DNA of 27,201 nt from a virus. The stretch's first letter is position 1. Each line of letters starts with the position of its first letter. This document shows positions 20,923-27,201 of this stretch, piece after piece. Position numbers and translations under genes: made by a program. The DNA is taken from IMG/VR virus record IMGVR_UViG_3300030107_003522, positions 422-27,622 of that record. The stretch is one strand, 5' to 3'. The notes beneath the pieces were generated by a model. It saw only the letters and a list, made by a program, of their open reading frames with translations. It did not search any database and was not told where the DNA came from.

Positions 20923-20993
20923 CCCCTTTCAAGAATATCTTTTGATACCCTCTTAAAACAGGTTAAGCCTGTTTTTTATAACGTTGGTACGTT
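20923..20993 (-). promoter_or_regulatory. Junction element E: three short hairpins plus ribosome-binding site
   Basis: This is a variant of elements A-D. From upstream, leftward: AACGT-ACCA-ACGTT (20980-20993), AAAACAGG-CTTAA-CCTGTTTT (20955-20975), GTATC-AAAA-GATAT, then GAAAGGGG (20923 onward). On the rightward strand the middle hairpin is followed by six T and could end rightward transcripts. The region also forms the left arm of a long inverted repeat with 21337-21361. Confidence 0.5.
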
Positions 20994-21361
20994 AATTATT
21001 AAATTAAATCGTACCAAATTAAATTGCTTTTGTGTTCTTGTAACTTATCAAAGAAAGTATTTGTATTAACTCTCTTTGATTTGTCGTCATCTATCCAATT
21101 AAGGTGCTTTCCTGTTGTGTTGCCCCAGATATTATCTCTGATAACTAGCTCAGAGGTTGGGTGCTTAAACGCTACAAGCGTGTTATAACTGAAATAATAT
21201 TCTATTCTATTTACATCAGTAAAAACTAGGGCATTTACTCCGTAGTTGTTACTTGAATAATTACCATAAGTTGTAAAACTTACAATTTTATTTTCTAATA
21301 TATCCTGTGTATACATATTGCCTACTTTCTTTAAGTGCCTAACCTGTTTTAAGGGGGTATC
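20944..21361. repeat. Long inverted repeat flanking the 20999 gene
   Basis: The arm 20944-20968 (GATACCC...TTAAAACAGGTTAAGC) is complementary to 21337-21361 with two mismatched or wobble positions in 25. The arms bracket the gene and lie just upstream of its ribosome-binding site and just downstream of its stop. This may be the remnant ends of a small mobile cassette, or a long-range RNA clamp that hides or exposes the start. Confidence 0.7.
20999..21316 (-). CDS. Hypothetical protein, first gene of the leftward operon
   Basis: The frame is open from a TTG at 21430, but that start has no ribosome-binding site. The ATG at 21316 follows AAGAAAGTAGG, so I choose it (105 residues). The product is beta-rich: ENKIVSFTTYGNYSSNNYG, VNALVFTDVNRIEYYFSYNT, then KHPTSELVIRDNIWG. 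The Tyr/Asn-rich strand pattern recurs in small phage proteins, but I cannot name a family. The longer form to 21430 remains possible. Confidence 0.55.
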   Translation of the reverse strand: MYTQDILENKIVSFTTYGNYSSNNYGVNALVFTDVNRIEYYFSYNTLVAFKHPTSELVIRDNIWGNTTGKHLNWIDDDKSKRVNTNTFFDKLQEHKSNLIWYDLI

Positions 21362-21758
21362 TTTTGCGAATATTAGTTCAATTTTACTTGGCTTGTTAAG
21401 GCTCTCGAGTGTCTTCGCTGTTCGTTTCAAGCAGGTTATCTAAGATTATGCCTTTGTCTGACTTTATCTGTTTAGCTAGATTTGGTGCCTAGTCGTAGGG
21501 TGCTTCTAGCCTCTCAGGTTTCAGGGGCTTTAATTTCTTTTATGCCCTACAGCCTCTTGACTGTTCCTGATTAACCACCTTGACAGTTCTTCTCAAGATT
21601 TGTTCTAATATTCTTTTGTCTCTCTGGGATTTTTATAACTTTTCTGTTCCTTTCTTGTATTTCAGCTTACCAGCTTTTTAATCTTTGTCAAATTACTTTG
21701 ACATTCTTTTTAGTCTTTATAAGCCTCAGGCATATTTCCTAGCCGTATTGAACCTATA
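21362..21758 (-). ncRNA. Long untranslated leader, probably structured
   Basis: About 400 bases between the leftward promoter and the first well-supported gene hold no convincing ORF with a ribosome-binding site. Visible pairings (leftward) are TGTCAAA-GTAA-TTTGACA (21686-21703), CTTGA/TCAAG around GAAGAACTG, and AGTC with GTAGGG pairing to CCCTAC with GACT. The last pairing encloses GGGC/GCCC and CCT/AGG. This may be a regulatory leader or a processed RNA. The in-frame upstream extension of the 20999 gene covers its last 69 bases. Confidence 0.4.
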
Positions 21759-21764
21759 AGATAT

Positions 21765-21793
21765 ACTATAGACAAATGGGTTTTACTTGTCAA
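21765..21793 (-). promoter_or_regulatory. Leftward sigma70-type promoter (operon head)
   Basis: Leftward TTGACA (21788-21793), 17-base spacer, TATAGT (21765-21770). The -35 lies in an 11-base palindrome ACTTGTCAAGT (21785-21795), a possible operator. It probably drives everything down to the terminator at 18379. Confidence 0.8.
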
Positions 21794-21825
21794 GTTTATT
21801 ATAAGATTATTATTGTTAATATGAT

Positions 21826-21854
21826 TTGACATAGGGTAGGTTATGTGGTATAAT
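21826..21854 (+). promoter_or_regulatory. Rightward consensus promoter (structural genes)
   Basis: TTGACA (21826-21831), 17-base spacer and TATAAT (21849-21854): a perfect sigma70 consensus. It points toward the packaging and capsid genes and lies 33 bases from the divergent leftward promoter. Confidence 0.85.
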
Positions 21855-22086
21855 AAGAGGTTAAATATATGGGGTGGGTCTAATCAATCTTCCTTAATAT
21901 CACAACAGAACCACTCATAATATCTACACTTCTACACATATATAATCTAACTATATACACTTAGATTAAATCTAATTATAAATTGGTAAAAACTACCAAA
22001 TAAAACCTATGGGAATATCAATTTCAGGGGTATCTTTATTTTGTCTTAGACATCTATATATATAAAGAACAAACTCTAGTAAAAAA

Positions 22087-22197
22087 CTAAAAGATTACTT
22101 TAAGAGATTGTTTGCATACGTTAGGTGAGCTATCACAGTAGTAACCCTTACCTGTCTTTTTTAGAATGTGCTTACATTCTTTACATTTTTTATTCAA
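22087..22197 (-). CDS. Possible 36-residue zinc-knuckle protein
   Basis: Leftward frame from a TTG at 22197. The product includes KKCKECKH, then GYYCDSSPNVCKQS: CxxC and CxxxxxxC in a basic context. There is no ATG and no clear ribosome-binding site, so it may be a decayed gene. Confidence 0.3.
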   Translation of the reverse strand: MNKKCKECKHILKKTGKGYYCDSSPNVCKQSLKVIF

Positions 22198-22275
22198 TAA
22201 TATATATTTTAATTCTTAATATTCTTTTTGGGCAGTAACGGGCATAGAAGGGTGTAGGCTTGAAAAATTAATTTT

Positions 22276-22375
22276 AAGTAGTCCTTGGGTAGCTTACTTG
22301 TCTTTCTAGTTGGTCAGGTCTCCCTGGTAAGCCTTTTGTACTCCCGGTGTCCTCTTTACCTGTAACTACCTACTT
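22276..22375. ncRNA. Hairpin-closed element R7, similar to R1-R6
   Basis: GGTAGCTTAC (22288-22297) pairs with GTAACTACC (22362-22370) with one bulged base, and outer AAGTA/TACTT also pair. The edges resemble the R-units: GTAGCTTAC against ATAGCTTGTA, and the right edge CTACCTACTT is identical to R2 and R3. Inside are CAGG-TCTC-CCTG and GGTAA/TTACC. The strand cannot be decided from G-U pairs here; it lies in the rightward leader. Confidence 0.45.
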
Positions 22376-22504
22376 CTTAATTTTTGTTTGTTATAACTTA
22401 CAATACTATCATAGTTCTATTAATATAGATAGTACATAAAAACTCTTCCTGTGATTATGTATATAAATCCCTACCTACCCCTTTGGTAGGGGTACAAATA
22501 ATGT

Positions 22505-22576
22505 GGGGGTGTCCAAGTTAGAGTCTCTGCTGGGCAACCAATAGAGATAACGTGGGTGCAAATCCCACCACCTCCA
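22505..22576 (+). ncRNA. tRNA-like structure without D-arm
   Basis: GGGGGTG (22505-22511) pairs with CACCTCC (22569-22575) as a 7-bp acceptor-like stem, extendable by GT/AC to 9. A T-arm, GTGGG-TGCAAAT-CCCAC (22552-22568), follows in the correct place, then A and CTA instead of CCA. The 40 bases between do not form D- and anticodon arms. They make one long hairpin: GTTA, bulge GAG, TCTCT, internal loop, TGG with a GCAA loop. The T-loop has G where U55 is expected. It could be a decayed tRNA, a tmRNA-domain-like mimic or an attachment-site remnant. Confidence 0.5.
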
Positions 22577-22596
22577 CTATAAAAAATTTTTTTTGC

Positions 22597-22803
22597 CTAC
22601 GGCAAAGGTTCTTGTAATCCAGTGGGTGCTTTTCTTCCCTTGATTCTTGGAATTGTTTTTATCTTATGTTTATTACACCAAGAGTATTTATTGTATTTTG
22701 AAATAACAGTTTTACAATCTTCCTTTTTACACACCCTTCCACTACTATAAGTCTTAGAGGGTTTAGCATTAGGGTATTTATTACCTTTGATATAATCACT
22801 CAT
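22597..22803 (-). CDS. Zinc-finger protein on the opposite strand, maybe leaderless
   Basis: The 68-residue basic protein has RVCKKEDCKTVISKYNKYSW followed by CNKHK: C-x4-C-x12-C-x2-H, a compact zinc finger like those in actinobacterial phage proteins (C...GC.TVLS.YN...C..H). It ends with a basic Pro-containing tail. There is no ribosome-binding site. A TATACT lies at 22812-22817, so a transcript would begin at or next to the ATG. It stands alone against the direction of its neighbours. Confidence 0.5.
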   Translation of the reverse strand: MSDYIKGNKYPNAKPSKTYSSGRVCKKEDCKTVISKYNKYSWCNKHKIKTIPRIKGRKAPTGLQEPLP

Positions 22804-22827
22804 AGAAATTAAGTATAGGAGAAAAAA

Positions 22828-22893
22828 ATGCCAGGTAAGAAGTATTCGTACAAAAAGGGTATGAAGAAAAACAAATCTAGAAGAAGGAAGTAA
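22828..22893 (+). CDS. 21-residue very basic peptide
   Basis: Behind TATAGGAGAAAAAA. The product is MPGKKYSYKKGMKKNKSRRR plus K, with 12 Lys or Arg. Similar tiny basic proteins occur just before terminase genes in marine phages. It could bind DNA or be a virion peptide. The stop overlaps the next ATG (TAATG). Confidence 0.55.
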   Translation: MPGKKYSYKKGMKKNKSRRRK

Positions 22894-23000
22894 TGCCTTT
22901 TAAGAAAGTTGGACCAAACAAATATAAATCCCCTAGTGGAAGAATATTTACAGGAAAACAAGTTAAAGCCTATTATGCAAAAAATAGAAAGAAAAGGTAA
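22893..23000 (+). CDS. 35-residue basic protein upstream of terminase
   Basis: The product has FKKVGPNKYKSPSGRIFTGK followed by QVKAYYAKNRKKR. The motif GPNKYxSPSGRxFT is typical of small proteins encoded before terminase in uncultured marine phages. It starts and ends in TAATG overlaps and so is coupled to the terminase. Function unknown; DNA binding is likely from its charge. Confidence 0.6.
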   Translation: MPFKKVGPNKYKSPSGRIFTGKQVKAYYAKNRKKR

Positions 23001-24913
23001 TGCCCAAACCTATATGTAAAAAAAACTCTTACAAAGGAGAGACCTGTAGAAGGCAGAGAAGAACACATAGTCCGTACTGTTCTGACAAATGTAGAAACAG
23101 AGCTGCTTACTTAAGAAAGAAAAACAAAGAAGAGCTTGAGCAACCAGCCGAGTTTGTTGAAAGGAAACTTCCTTCAACAGTTTCCAGAGGACCTCACTAT
23201 GAATACTTTGTTGGTAGTTATGCACAAGCTATTGAAGAAGGAAAGTTAACACATCAGAAGGTTGCGAACAAAATGAACATAGCTAGAAGTATTGTTACAA
23301 AAATGTATCAGGCTTACCTAGAAGATAAAATGATTTTGGAGCAACAAGAAAACTGGAAGACACCAAAAGAAGCTGTTAAGAGTTTAGAGGAGTTTACCAA
23401 GTTTAGAGATAGATACTTTTTAACAGAGACAGGAGAGAAGTATGAAACAGCAGACTTTCACATCAAGTGGATTAACTCTATATTAGATGCTATAGATAAC
23501 GGAAAACAACAAATGATTTTATCTCCTCCTAGGCACGGAAAGACAGACTTACTTACACACTTTGCAGTATGGCAGATTTGTAAAAACCCTAACATACGAG
23601 TTATGTGGGTTGGTGGTAATGAGGAGATAGCAAAGAACGCAGTTGGTGCTGTGTTAGACCATTTAGAAAATAATGAACAATTAATTTTAGATTTCTGTGG
23701 ACCTGGTAATACATTCCAACCAAAAGTTAGAAGTGGAAAGTCCTGGTCATCAGGTCAGTTTACAGTTGCAACAAGAAATGTAACTGGAATTAAATCTCCA
23801 TCTATGGTTGCTGTAGGTAAAGGTGGAAAGATTCTCTCAAGAGATTGTGATTTGATTATTGCTGATGACATTGAGGACCACGGAACAACTATTCAACCAA
23901 GTGCAAGGGAACAGACAAGACAATGGTGGACAACAACTCTCTCTTCAAGGAAAGAGGAACATACAGCTATTGTAGTTATAGGTTCAAGACAGCACCCAGA
24001 GGATTTATATAACTTTCTTTTAGAAAACCCAGAGATGGAGACAATAGTAGAAGAAGCACACGATTCGTTATGTGTAAAACCAGAGACAGAGGTTGAAAAA
24101 CATAAAAAGTGTATGTTGTGGGCATCTAAGAGAAGTTACAAGTGGTTAATGTCTCAGAAAAACAATGCAGACACAACAGGTGGTAGAGCAATTTTTGAAA
24201 TGGTGTATTTGAATAAAGCATTTGTTGAAGGGATTACAATGTTTAGTTCTGAAGAGGTGGACCAATGTAGAGATGTAAACAGAGTAATAGGACATATCCC
24301 ATCAGGAACTCATTTGATTGCTGGGCTTGACCCTGCATCTACAGGATTTCAGGCTTGTTTCTTATGGGCAGCTAATCCTGAAACAGGAATGATGTATCTA
24401 GTTGATATAGAAAACGAAGAAGGTGGAGGAGTTATACAGGCAAGGAAGTCTATAAAGAAGTGGTATGAGATGTACGGACTTTCTCATTGGGTTATTGAGG
24501 AGAACGGATTTCAAAAAGCCATTAGGCAAGATGTAGAGTTAAAAAATTATTCAGCAAGAAATGGAATACACTTAGAGGGTCATCAGACACAGAGAAACAA
24601 ATATGACCCAATTTATGGTGTTGGCTCTATGAAACAGCTTTTTGAACAAAGTCTAATAAGTTTGCCATATGGCAATACAGAAAGTGAAACTAAGAGTAAT
24701 ATATATCGTAGACAACTAATTTATTTTTCATCTGCTGCTAGTAGGGCAAGTAAGGCGAAAAGTTACAAATCAGATGTTGTAATGGCATCTTGGTTTCCAA
24801 TGAGAGTTGTAAGGAGACTAGGTAAAGAGAGAATGGCTGAAATAGGATACGAGTACACACCAAGTTTTGGTGAATGGGATATAAGCGAAGTAAACGAAGC
24901 ACCTTGGAGTTAA
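23000..24913 (+). CDS. terL: Terminase large subunit with N-terminal zinc and HTH domains
   Basis: The 637-residue motor packages DNA into the capsid. The ATPase domain has Walker A PPRHGKT (176-182), Walker B LIIADD (285-290) and the coupling segment VVIGSRQHPEDLY (about 325-337). The nuclease domain has AGLDPASTG (D444), WVIEENGFQKA and the distal SDVVMASWFP. The protein is longer than the usual 450-550. The extra N-terminus holds a four-Cys zinc site (C6, C16, C27, C31; YCSDKCRNRAAYLRKK) and a helix-turn-helix-like region (about 72-110, LTHQKVANKMNIARSIVTKM). Those are features expected of a small terminase, and no separate small-terminase gene is seen. It is coupled by TAATG to the basic gene upstream and lies one base before the portal gene. 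Confidence 0.9.
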   Translation: MPKPICKKNSYKGETCRRQRRTHSPYCSDKCRNRAAYLRKKNKEELEQPAEFVERKLPSTVSRGPHYEYFVGSYAQAIEEGKLTHQKVANKMNIARSIVTKMYQAYLEDKMILEQQENWKTPKEAVKSLEEFTKFRDRYFLTETGEKYETADFHIKWINSILDAIDNGKQQMILSPPRHGKTDLLTHFAVWQICKNPNIRVMWVGGNEEIAKNAVGAVLDHLENNEQLILDFCGPGNTFQPKVRSGKSWSSGQFTVATRNVTGIKSPSMVAVGKGGKILSRDCDLIIADDIEDHGTTIQPSAREQTRQWWTTTLSSRKEEHTAIVVIGSRQHPEDLYNFLLENPEMETIVEEAHDSLCVKPETEVEKHKKCMLWASKRSYKWLMSQKNNADTTGGRAIFEMVYLNKAFVEGITMFSSEEVDQCRDVNRVIGHIPSGTHLIAGLDPASTGFQACFLWAANPETGMMYLVDIENEEGGGVIQARKSIKKWYEMYGLSHWVIEENGFQKAIRQDVELKNYSARNGIHLEGHQTQRNKYDPIYGVGSMKQLFEQSLISLPYGNTESETKSNIYRRQLIYFSSAASRASKAKSYKSDVVMASWFPMRVVRRLGKERMAEIGYEYTPSFGEWDISEVNEAPWS

Positions 24914-24914
24914 T

Positions 24915-26666
24915 ATGAAAGCAACAGATTTACAAGATAGAATAACGCAACTACATTACGACAACCAAGAAGCATATGCAACAAGAGGTCGTATTCGTGC
25001 AATAATGAATGGTGGACCTTCAGGTATCTTAGCTTTATTGGGAGACCAGATAAAAGGTTTCCAAGAATGGCAAGTTCCAGTTCCAAACCTTATGAATACA
25101 GGATTAGAACATTTAGCTCAAAAAATAGGTCGTATTCCTAATCTTAAAATAGATATACCTAATGACAGAGATTCAGAAAGGTCAAAACAAAAAGCAGAAA
25201 AGATTGCAAGAATTGTTACTGCTTATGATGACAACCAGAGATTAGATATTCAAATGCCACAAGTTGGTAGGTGGCTACCAGGTTATGGTTTTGCTGTATG
25301 GGTTATTAGAGAGAAAAAAGATGCTAATGGAGTTCCTTACCCTTGTGCAGAACTAAGAGACCCATATAACTGTTTTCCTGGTTATTATGGTGCAGACCAA
25401 AAACCAGTAGACTTATCCATAGTTCGTAGAGTTCCAAAGTATGCACTAGAGAATGTCTATCCAGATTTCAAAGATGCAATTAATAGAGAAGCTAAACACG
25501 AAGGATTGAATGTTGGTGGTGGATATGCTTCTCCATATACAGATTCTTATTCAGGTTCTTGGGCTAACTCCAATGGACAGGGAGATTTAGTTGCAGAATA
25601 TTATAATGATGATGGAACATATGTATACCATATGGCATCAGGAACAGTATTTGATTTTATTCCTAATCCACTACAAAGTGGTCCTGCTTTCGTTGTAGCG
25701 AAGAAATTTTCTTTTGACCAGCTACAAGGACAGTATGACCAAATCATAGGATTGATGGCAGCTATGGCAAAGATAAATGTTATGAGCATTATTGCTATGG
25801 AAGATGCTGTCTTTACAGAAACAAATATTTCAGGAGAGCTTGAATCAGGACAATATAGAAAAGGTAGATTTGCTGTAAACTATTTGTCTCCTGGTACACA
25901 GGTTTCAAAACCAGCTTCAAATGTTCCTTATCAGATTTTTCAACAGATAGATAGAGTTGAAAGACAACTTCGTATTGGTGGTGCTTATCCTGTTACTGAT
26001 GATTCTCAATCTCCACTTAGCTTTGCTACTGGTAGAGGTTTAGAGGAACTAGGTGCATCAATGTCTTTGATGATTAGAGAATACCATACAGTAATGGCAG
26101 ACGCTATTGAACAGACAGATGCGAAAAGACTTGAGTGGGATAGTGTTATGTATGGTGGAAAGCCAAAACCATTATCAGGATATATGGATAACAAGTTCTA
26201 TGCAGAGAAATATGACCCAGAAAAAGATATAGGATTTAATTATAAAACTAGAAGAGTTTATGGTGCTATGGCTGGTTATGATGAACCACAGAAGATAGTT
26301 ACAGGGCTGCAATTACTTCAAGCAGGTATCATAGATACTCAAACCTTACAAGAAAATTTAGATGGGTTAGATAACATAGTTAGAGTTAATGAACGAATAA
26401 CTAGAGAGAAAGCAGATAAGGTATTGTTTGATACTTTACTTGCACAATCACAAGCAGGAGACCAAAGAGCAACAATGGCTATTGTTGAGATTAGAAAAAA
26501 TCCTGGTGATGTACAAAATATTTTAGATAAATTCTTTACCCCTCAAGAACCACAAATGACAGAAGAGGAGATTTCTTTTGTAGAAGGACAAGGACCTCAA
26601 GGACCTCAAGTTCCTCAAGGTCCTCCACCTGGTATTGCTCAGTTAATTGGAGGATTGGGAGGATAA
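24915..26666 (+). CDS. Portal protein
   Basis: The 583-residue protein directly follows the terminase. It shows the portal style: an N-terminal helical part, PVPNLMNTGLEHLAQKIGRI, a WLPGYGFAVWVIRE core, the conserved-looking ELRDPYNCFPGYYG stretch, a long helix with QIIGLMAAMAKIN and a late QLRIGGAYPVTDDSQSP-like segment. The C-terminus is low-complexity Gln/Pro/Gly (repeats of GPQ and PQGP) and may project into the capsid. Twelve copies would form the DNA entry ring. It is coupled to the next small gene by TAATG. The assignment is strong from context and length. Confidence 0.8.
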   Translation: MKATDLQDRITQLHYDNQEAYATRGRIRAIMNGGPSGILALLGDQIKGFQEWQVPVPNLMNTGLEHLAQKIGRIPNLKIDIPNDRDSERSKQKAEKIARIVTAYDDNQRLDIQMPQVGRWLPGYGFAVWVIREKKDANGVPYPCAELRDPYNCFPGYYGADQKPVDLSIVRRVPKYALENVYPDFKDAINREAKHEGLNVGGGYASPYTDSYSGSWANSNGQGDLVAEYYNDDGTYVYHMASGTVFDFIPNPLQSGPAFVVAKKFSFDQLQGQYDQIIGLMAAMAKINVMSIIAMEDAVFTETNISGELESGQYRKGRFAVNYLSPGTQVSKPASNVPYQIFQQIDRVERQLRIGGAYPVTDDSQSPLSFATGRGLEELGASMSLMIREYHTVMADAIEQTDAKRLEWDSVMYGGKPKPLSGYMDNKFYAEKYDPEKDIGFNYKTRRVYGAMAGYDEPQKIVTGLQLLQAGIIDTQTLQENLDGLDNIVRVNERITREKADKVLFDTLLAQSQAGDQRATMAIVEIRKNPGDVQNILDKFFTPQEPQMTEEEISFVEGQGPQGPQVPQGPPPGIAQLIGGLGG

Positions 26667-26857
26667 TGAACGAAACTGATAAAGAGTTTGCAAGTATAAT
26701 TAATGAACATCTTTGGGATGTAGATGATATTGGAGAAGATATATTATTAGAGGAAGCTATAAAACAACACGAAAAACTAGCTTCTTTGTCGCCTTATAAA
26801 TTTATAGTTATTAATTCAATAGTAGAGTTTTTTGAGGAAAGAGGAGAAGATGACTAG
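26666..26857 (+). CDS. Hypothetical acidic 63-residue protein
   Basis: A helical, acidic protein (NEHLWDVDDIGEDILLEEAI, IVINSIVEFFEERGEDD) between portal and scaffold. It overlaps the next gene by eight bases and its last codons (AGGAAAGAGGAGAA) supply that gene's ribosome-binding site. No family recognised. Confidence 0.55.
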   Translation: MNETDKEFASIINEHLWDVDDIGEDILLEEAIKQHEKLASLSPYKFIVINSIVEFFEERGEDD

Positions 26858-27201
26858 AGCGCCTAAACCAATGTATACAAATCAAACTTATGGCACTACT
26901 GAAGAATTAAATAGAAGATTAAGAGATGTTGATAATAAAGAAATTACTGGAAGAAATAATAATTTACCTCCTGCTTCTATTAATACAACTGACCAAACTA
27001 GAACAATACAACCAGTTGAAGAAGAAGTTGCACAAATCACAGGTCAAGAAGGTGTTTCCCCTGTATCAAATTTAGGACAAACTACAAATATGTTAGATGT
27101 TCTTAGGGATTCTGATTTCGCAAATGAAGATGCAACAGCAGGTGCTAGTCCTGTATATGTAAGTCAAACTGAATTAGGAGATTTAGATTACGAAGTTTTA
27201 G
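26850..27201 (+). CDS. Putative scaffold / capsid assembly protein (partial)
   Basis: The gene starts at 26850 behind AGAGGAGA and runs off the right edge (117 codons seen). The product is polar and probably disordered at first (RAPKPMYTNQTYGTTEELNR, TGRNNNLPPASINTTDQTR), then rich in Gln, Glu and Thr. Its place between portal and capsid is the usual place of the scaffold gene, and low-complexity acidic sequence fits that role. The C-terminus that would bind capsid is outside the window. Confidence 0.5.
   Translation, partial: MTRAPKPMYTNQTYGTTEELNRRLRDVDNKEITGRNNNLPPASINTTDQTRTIQPVEEEVAQITGQEGVSPVSNLGQTTNMLDVLRDSDFANEDATAGASPVYVSQTELGDLDYEVL

Larger units (their letters stand above)
21861..22827 (+). 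other. Rightward leader region, mostly non-coding
   Basis: About 970 bases from the predicted transcript start to the first rightward gene. I see no rightward ORF with a ribosome-binding site. It contains the hairpin-closed element at 22276-22375, the tRNA-like structure at 22505-22576, a T8 run at 22587-22594 and two leftward zinc-knuckle frames (22087-22197 and 22597-22803). Bases 21861-22080 are AT-rich and show nothing further to me. Confidence 0.6.

Noticed and set aside
22552-22580. Phage attachment site at a tRNA 3' end
   Set aside because: The sequence would fit, but no integrase or excisionase is in the window, so there is no support beyond resemblance.

Overview
The window reads as most of a small, AT-rich, very gene-dense tailed-phage genome. 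The terminase/portal block lies at the right end (23000-26666). A putative scaffold gene runs off the right edge (26850-27201) and a probable major-capsid C-terminus enters at the left edge (1-114). If the genome is circular or permuted, only the rest of the scaffold and capsid genes seems to be missing (inference). There is no tape-measure gene, and the order portal, scaffold, capsid, adaptor, nozzle-like protein, fibre suggests a short-tailed (podovirus-like) particle. I see no DNA polymerase, primase, helicase or integrase. The fibre and short virion gene style is typical of marine phages. A CxxDxxC ferredoxin, an r1t-like holin, poly-Thr linkers and a possible leaderless gene hint at a marine actinobacterial host; this host guess is tentative.

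Rightward genes (23000 to the right edge, then 1-14026) form one packed block, many joined by TAATG or ATGA overlaps. They cover packaging, capsid, adaptor and nozzle, a repetitive tail fibre (3000-5345), three tandem pairs of short fibre plus small chaperone-like protein (5342-7985), small membrane proteins, a secreted coiled-coil surface protein with poly-Thr linkers (8733-10322), a ferredoxin, a staphylococcal-type nuclease, cysteine-rich microproteins, a DUF5675 protein, an r1t-like holin and an SbcD-like metallophosphoesterase.

Leftward genes (21430 down to 14012) form the other block. Starting at a consensus promoter (21765-21793), a long untranslated leader is followed by seven small unknown genes. 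The first five junctions (down to 19767) carry a double hairpin directly upstream of an AAAGGGG-type ribosome-binding site. Next comes a cluster of structured RNA units (18110-19135, six copies named R1-R6 here) closed by near-identical 13-23 bp stems but with unrelated interiors. Five precede a strong terminator (18379-18410); the sixth (R1) has its own promoter (18280-18308) and forms the leader of an operon of ten microgenes, most of which encode the next ribosome-binding site in their last Glu codons. A further promoter (16639-16667) serves a recombination cluster: HTH protein, Rad52-like annealing protein, zinc ribbon and PD-(D/E)XK-like nuclease.

The divergent partner promoter (21826-21854, rightward) has a leader of about 970 bases before the packaging genes. 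That leader holds a seventh hairpin-closed element (22276-22375) and a tRNA-like structure without a D-arm (22505-22576).

The most unusual content is non-coding: the R1-R6 family, where sequence covariation and G-U pairs point to leftward-transcribed RNAs, and the modular double-hairpin junctions. All structures were drawn by eye and none was computed.
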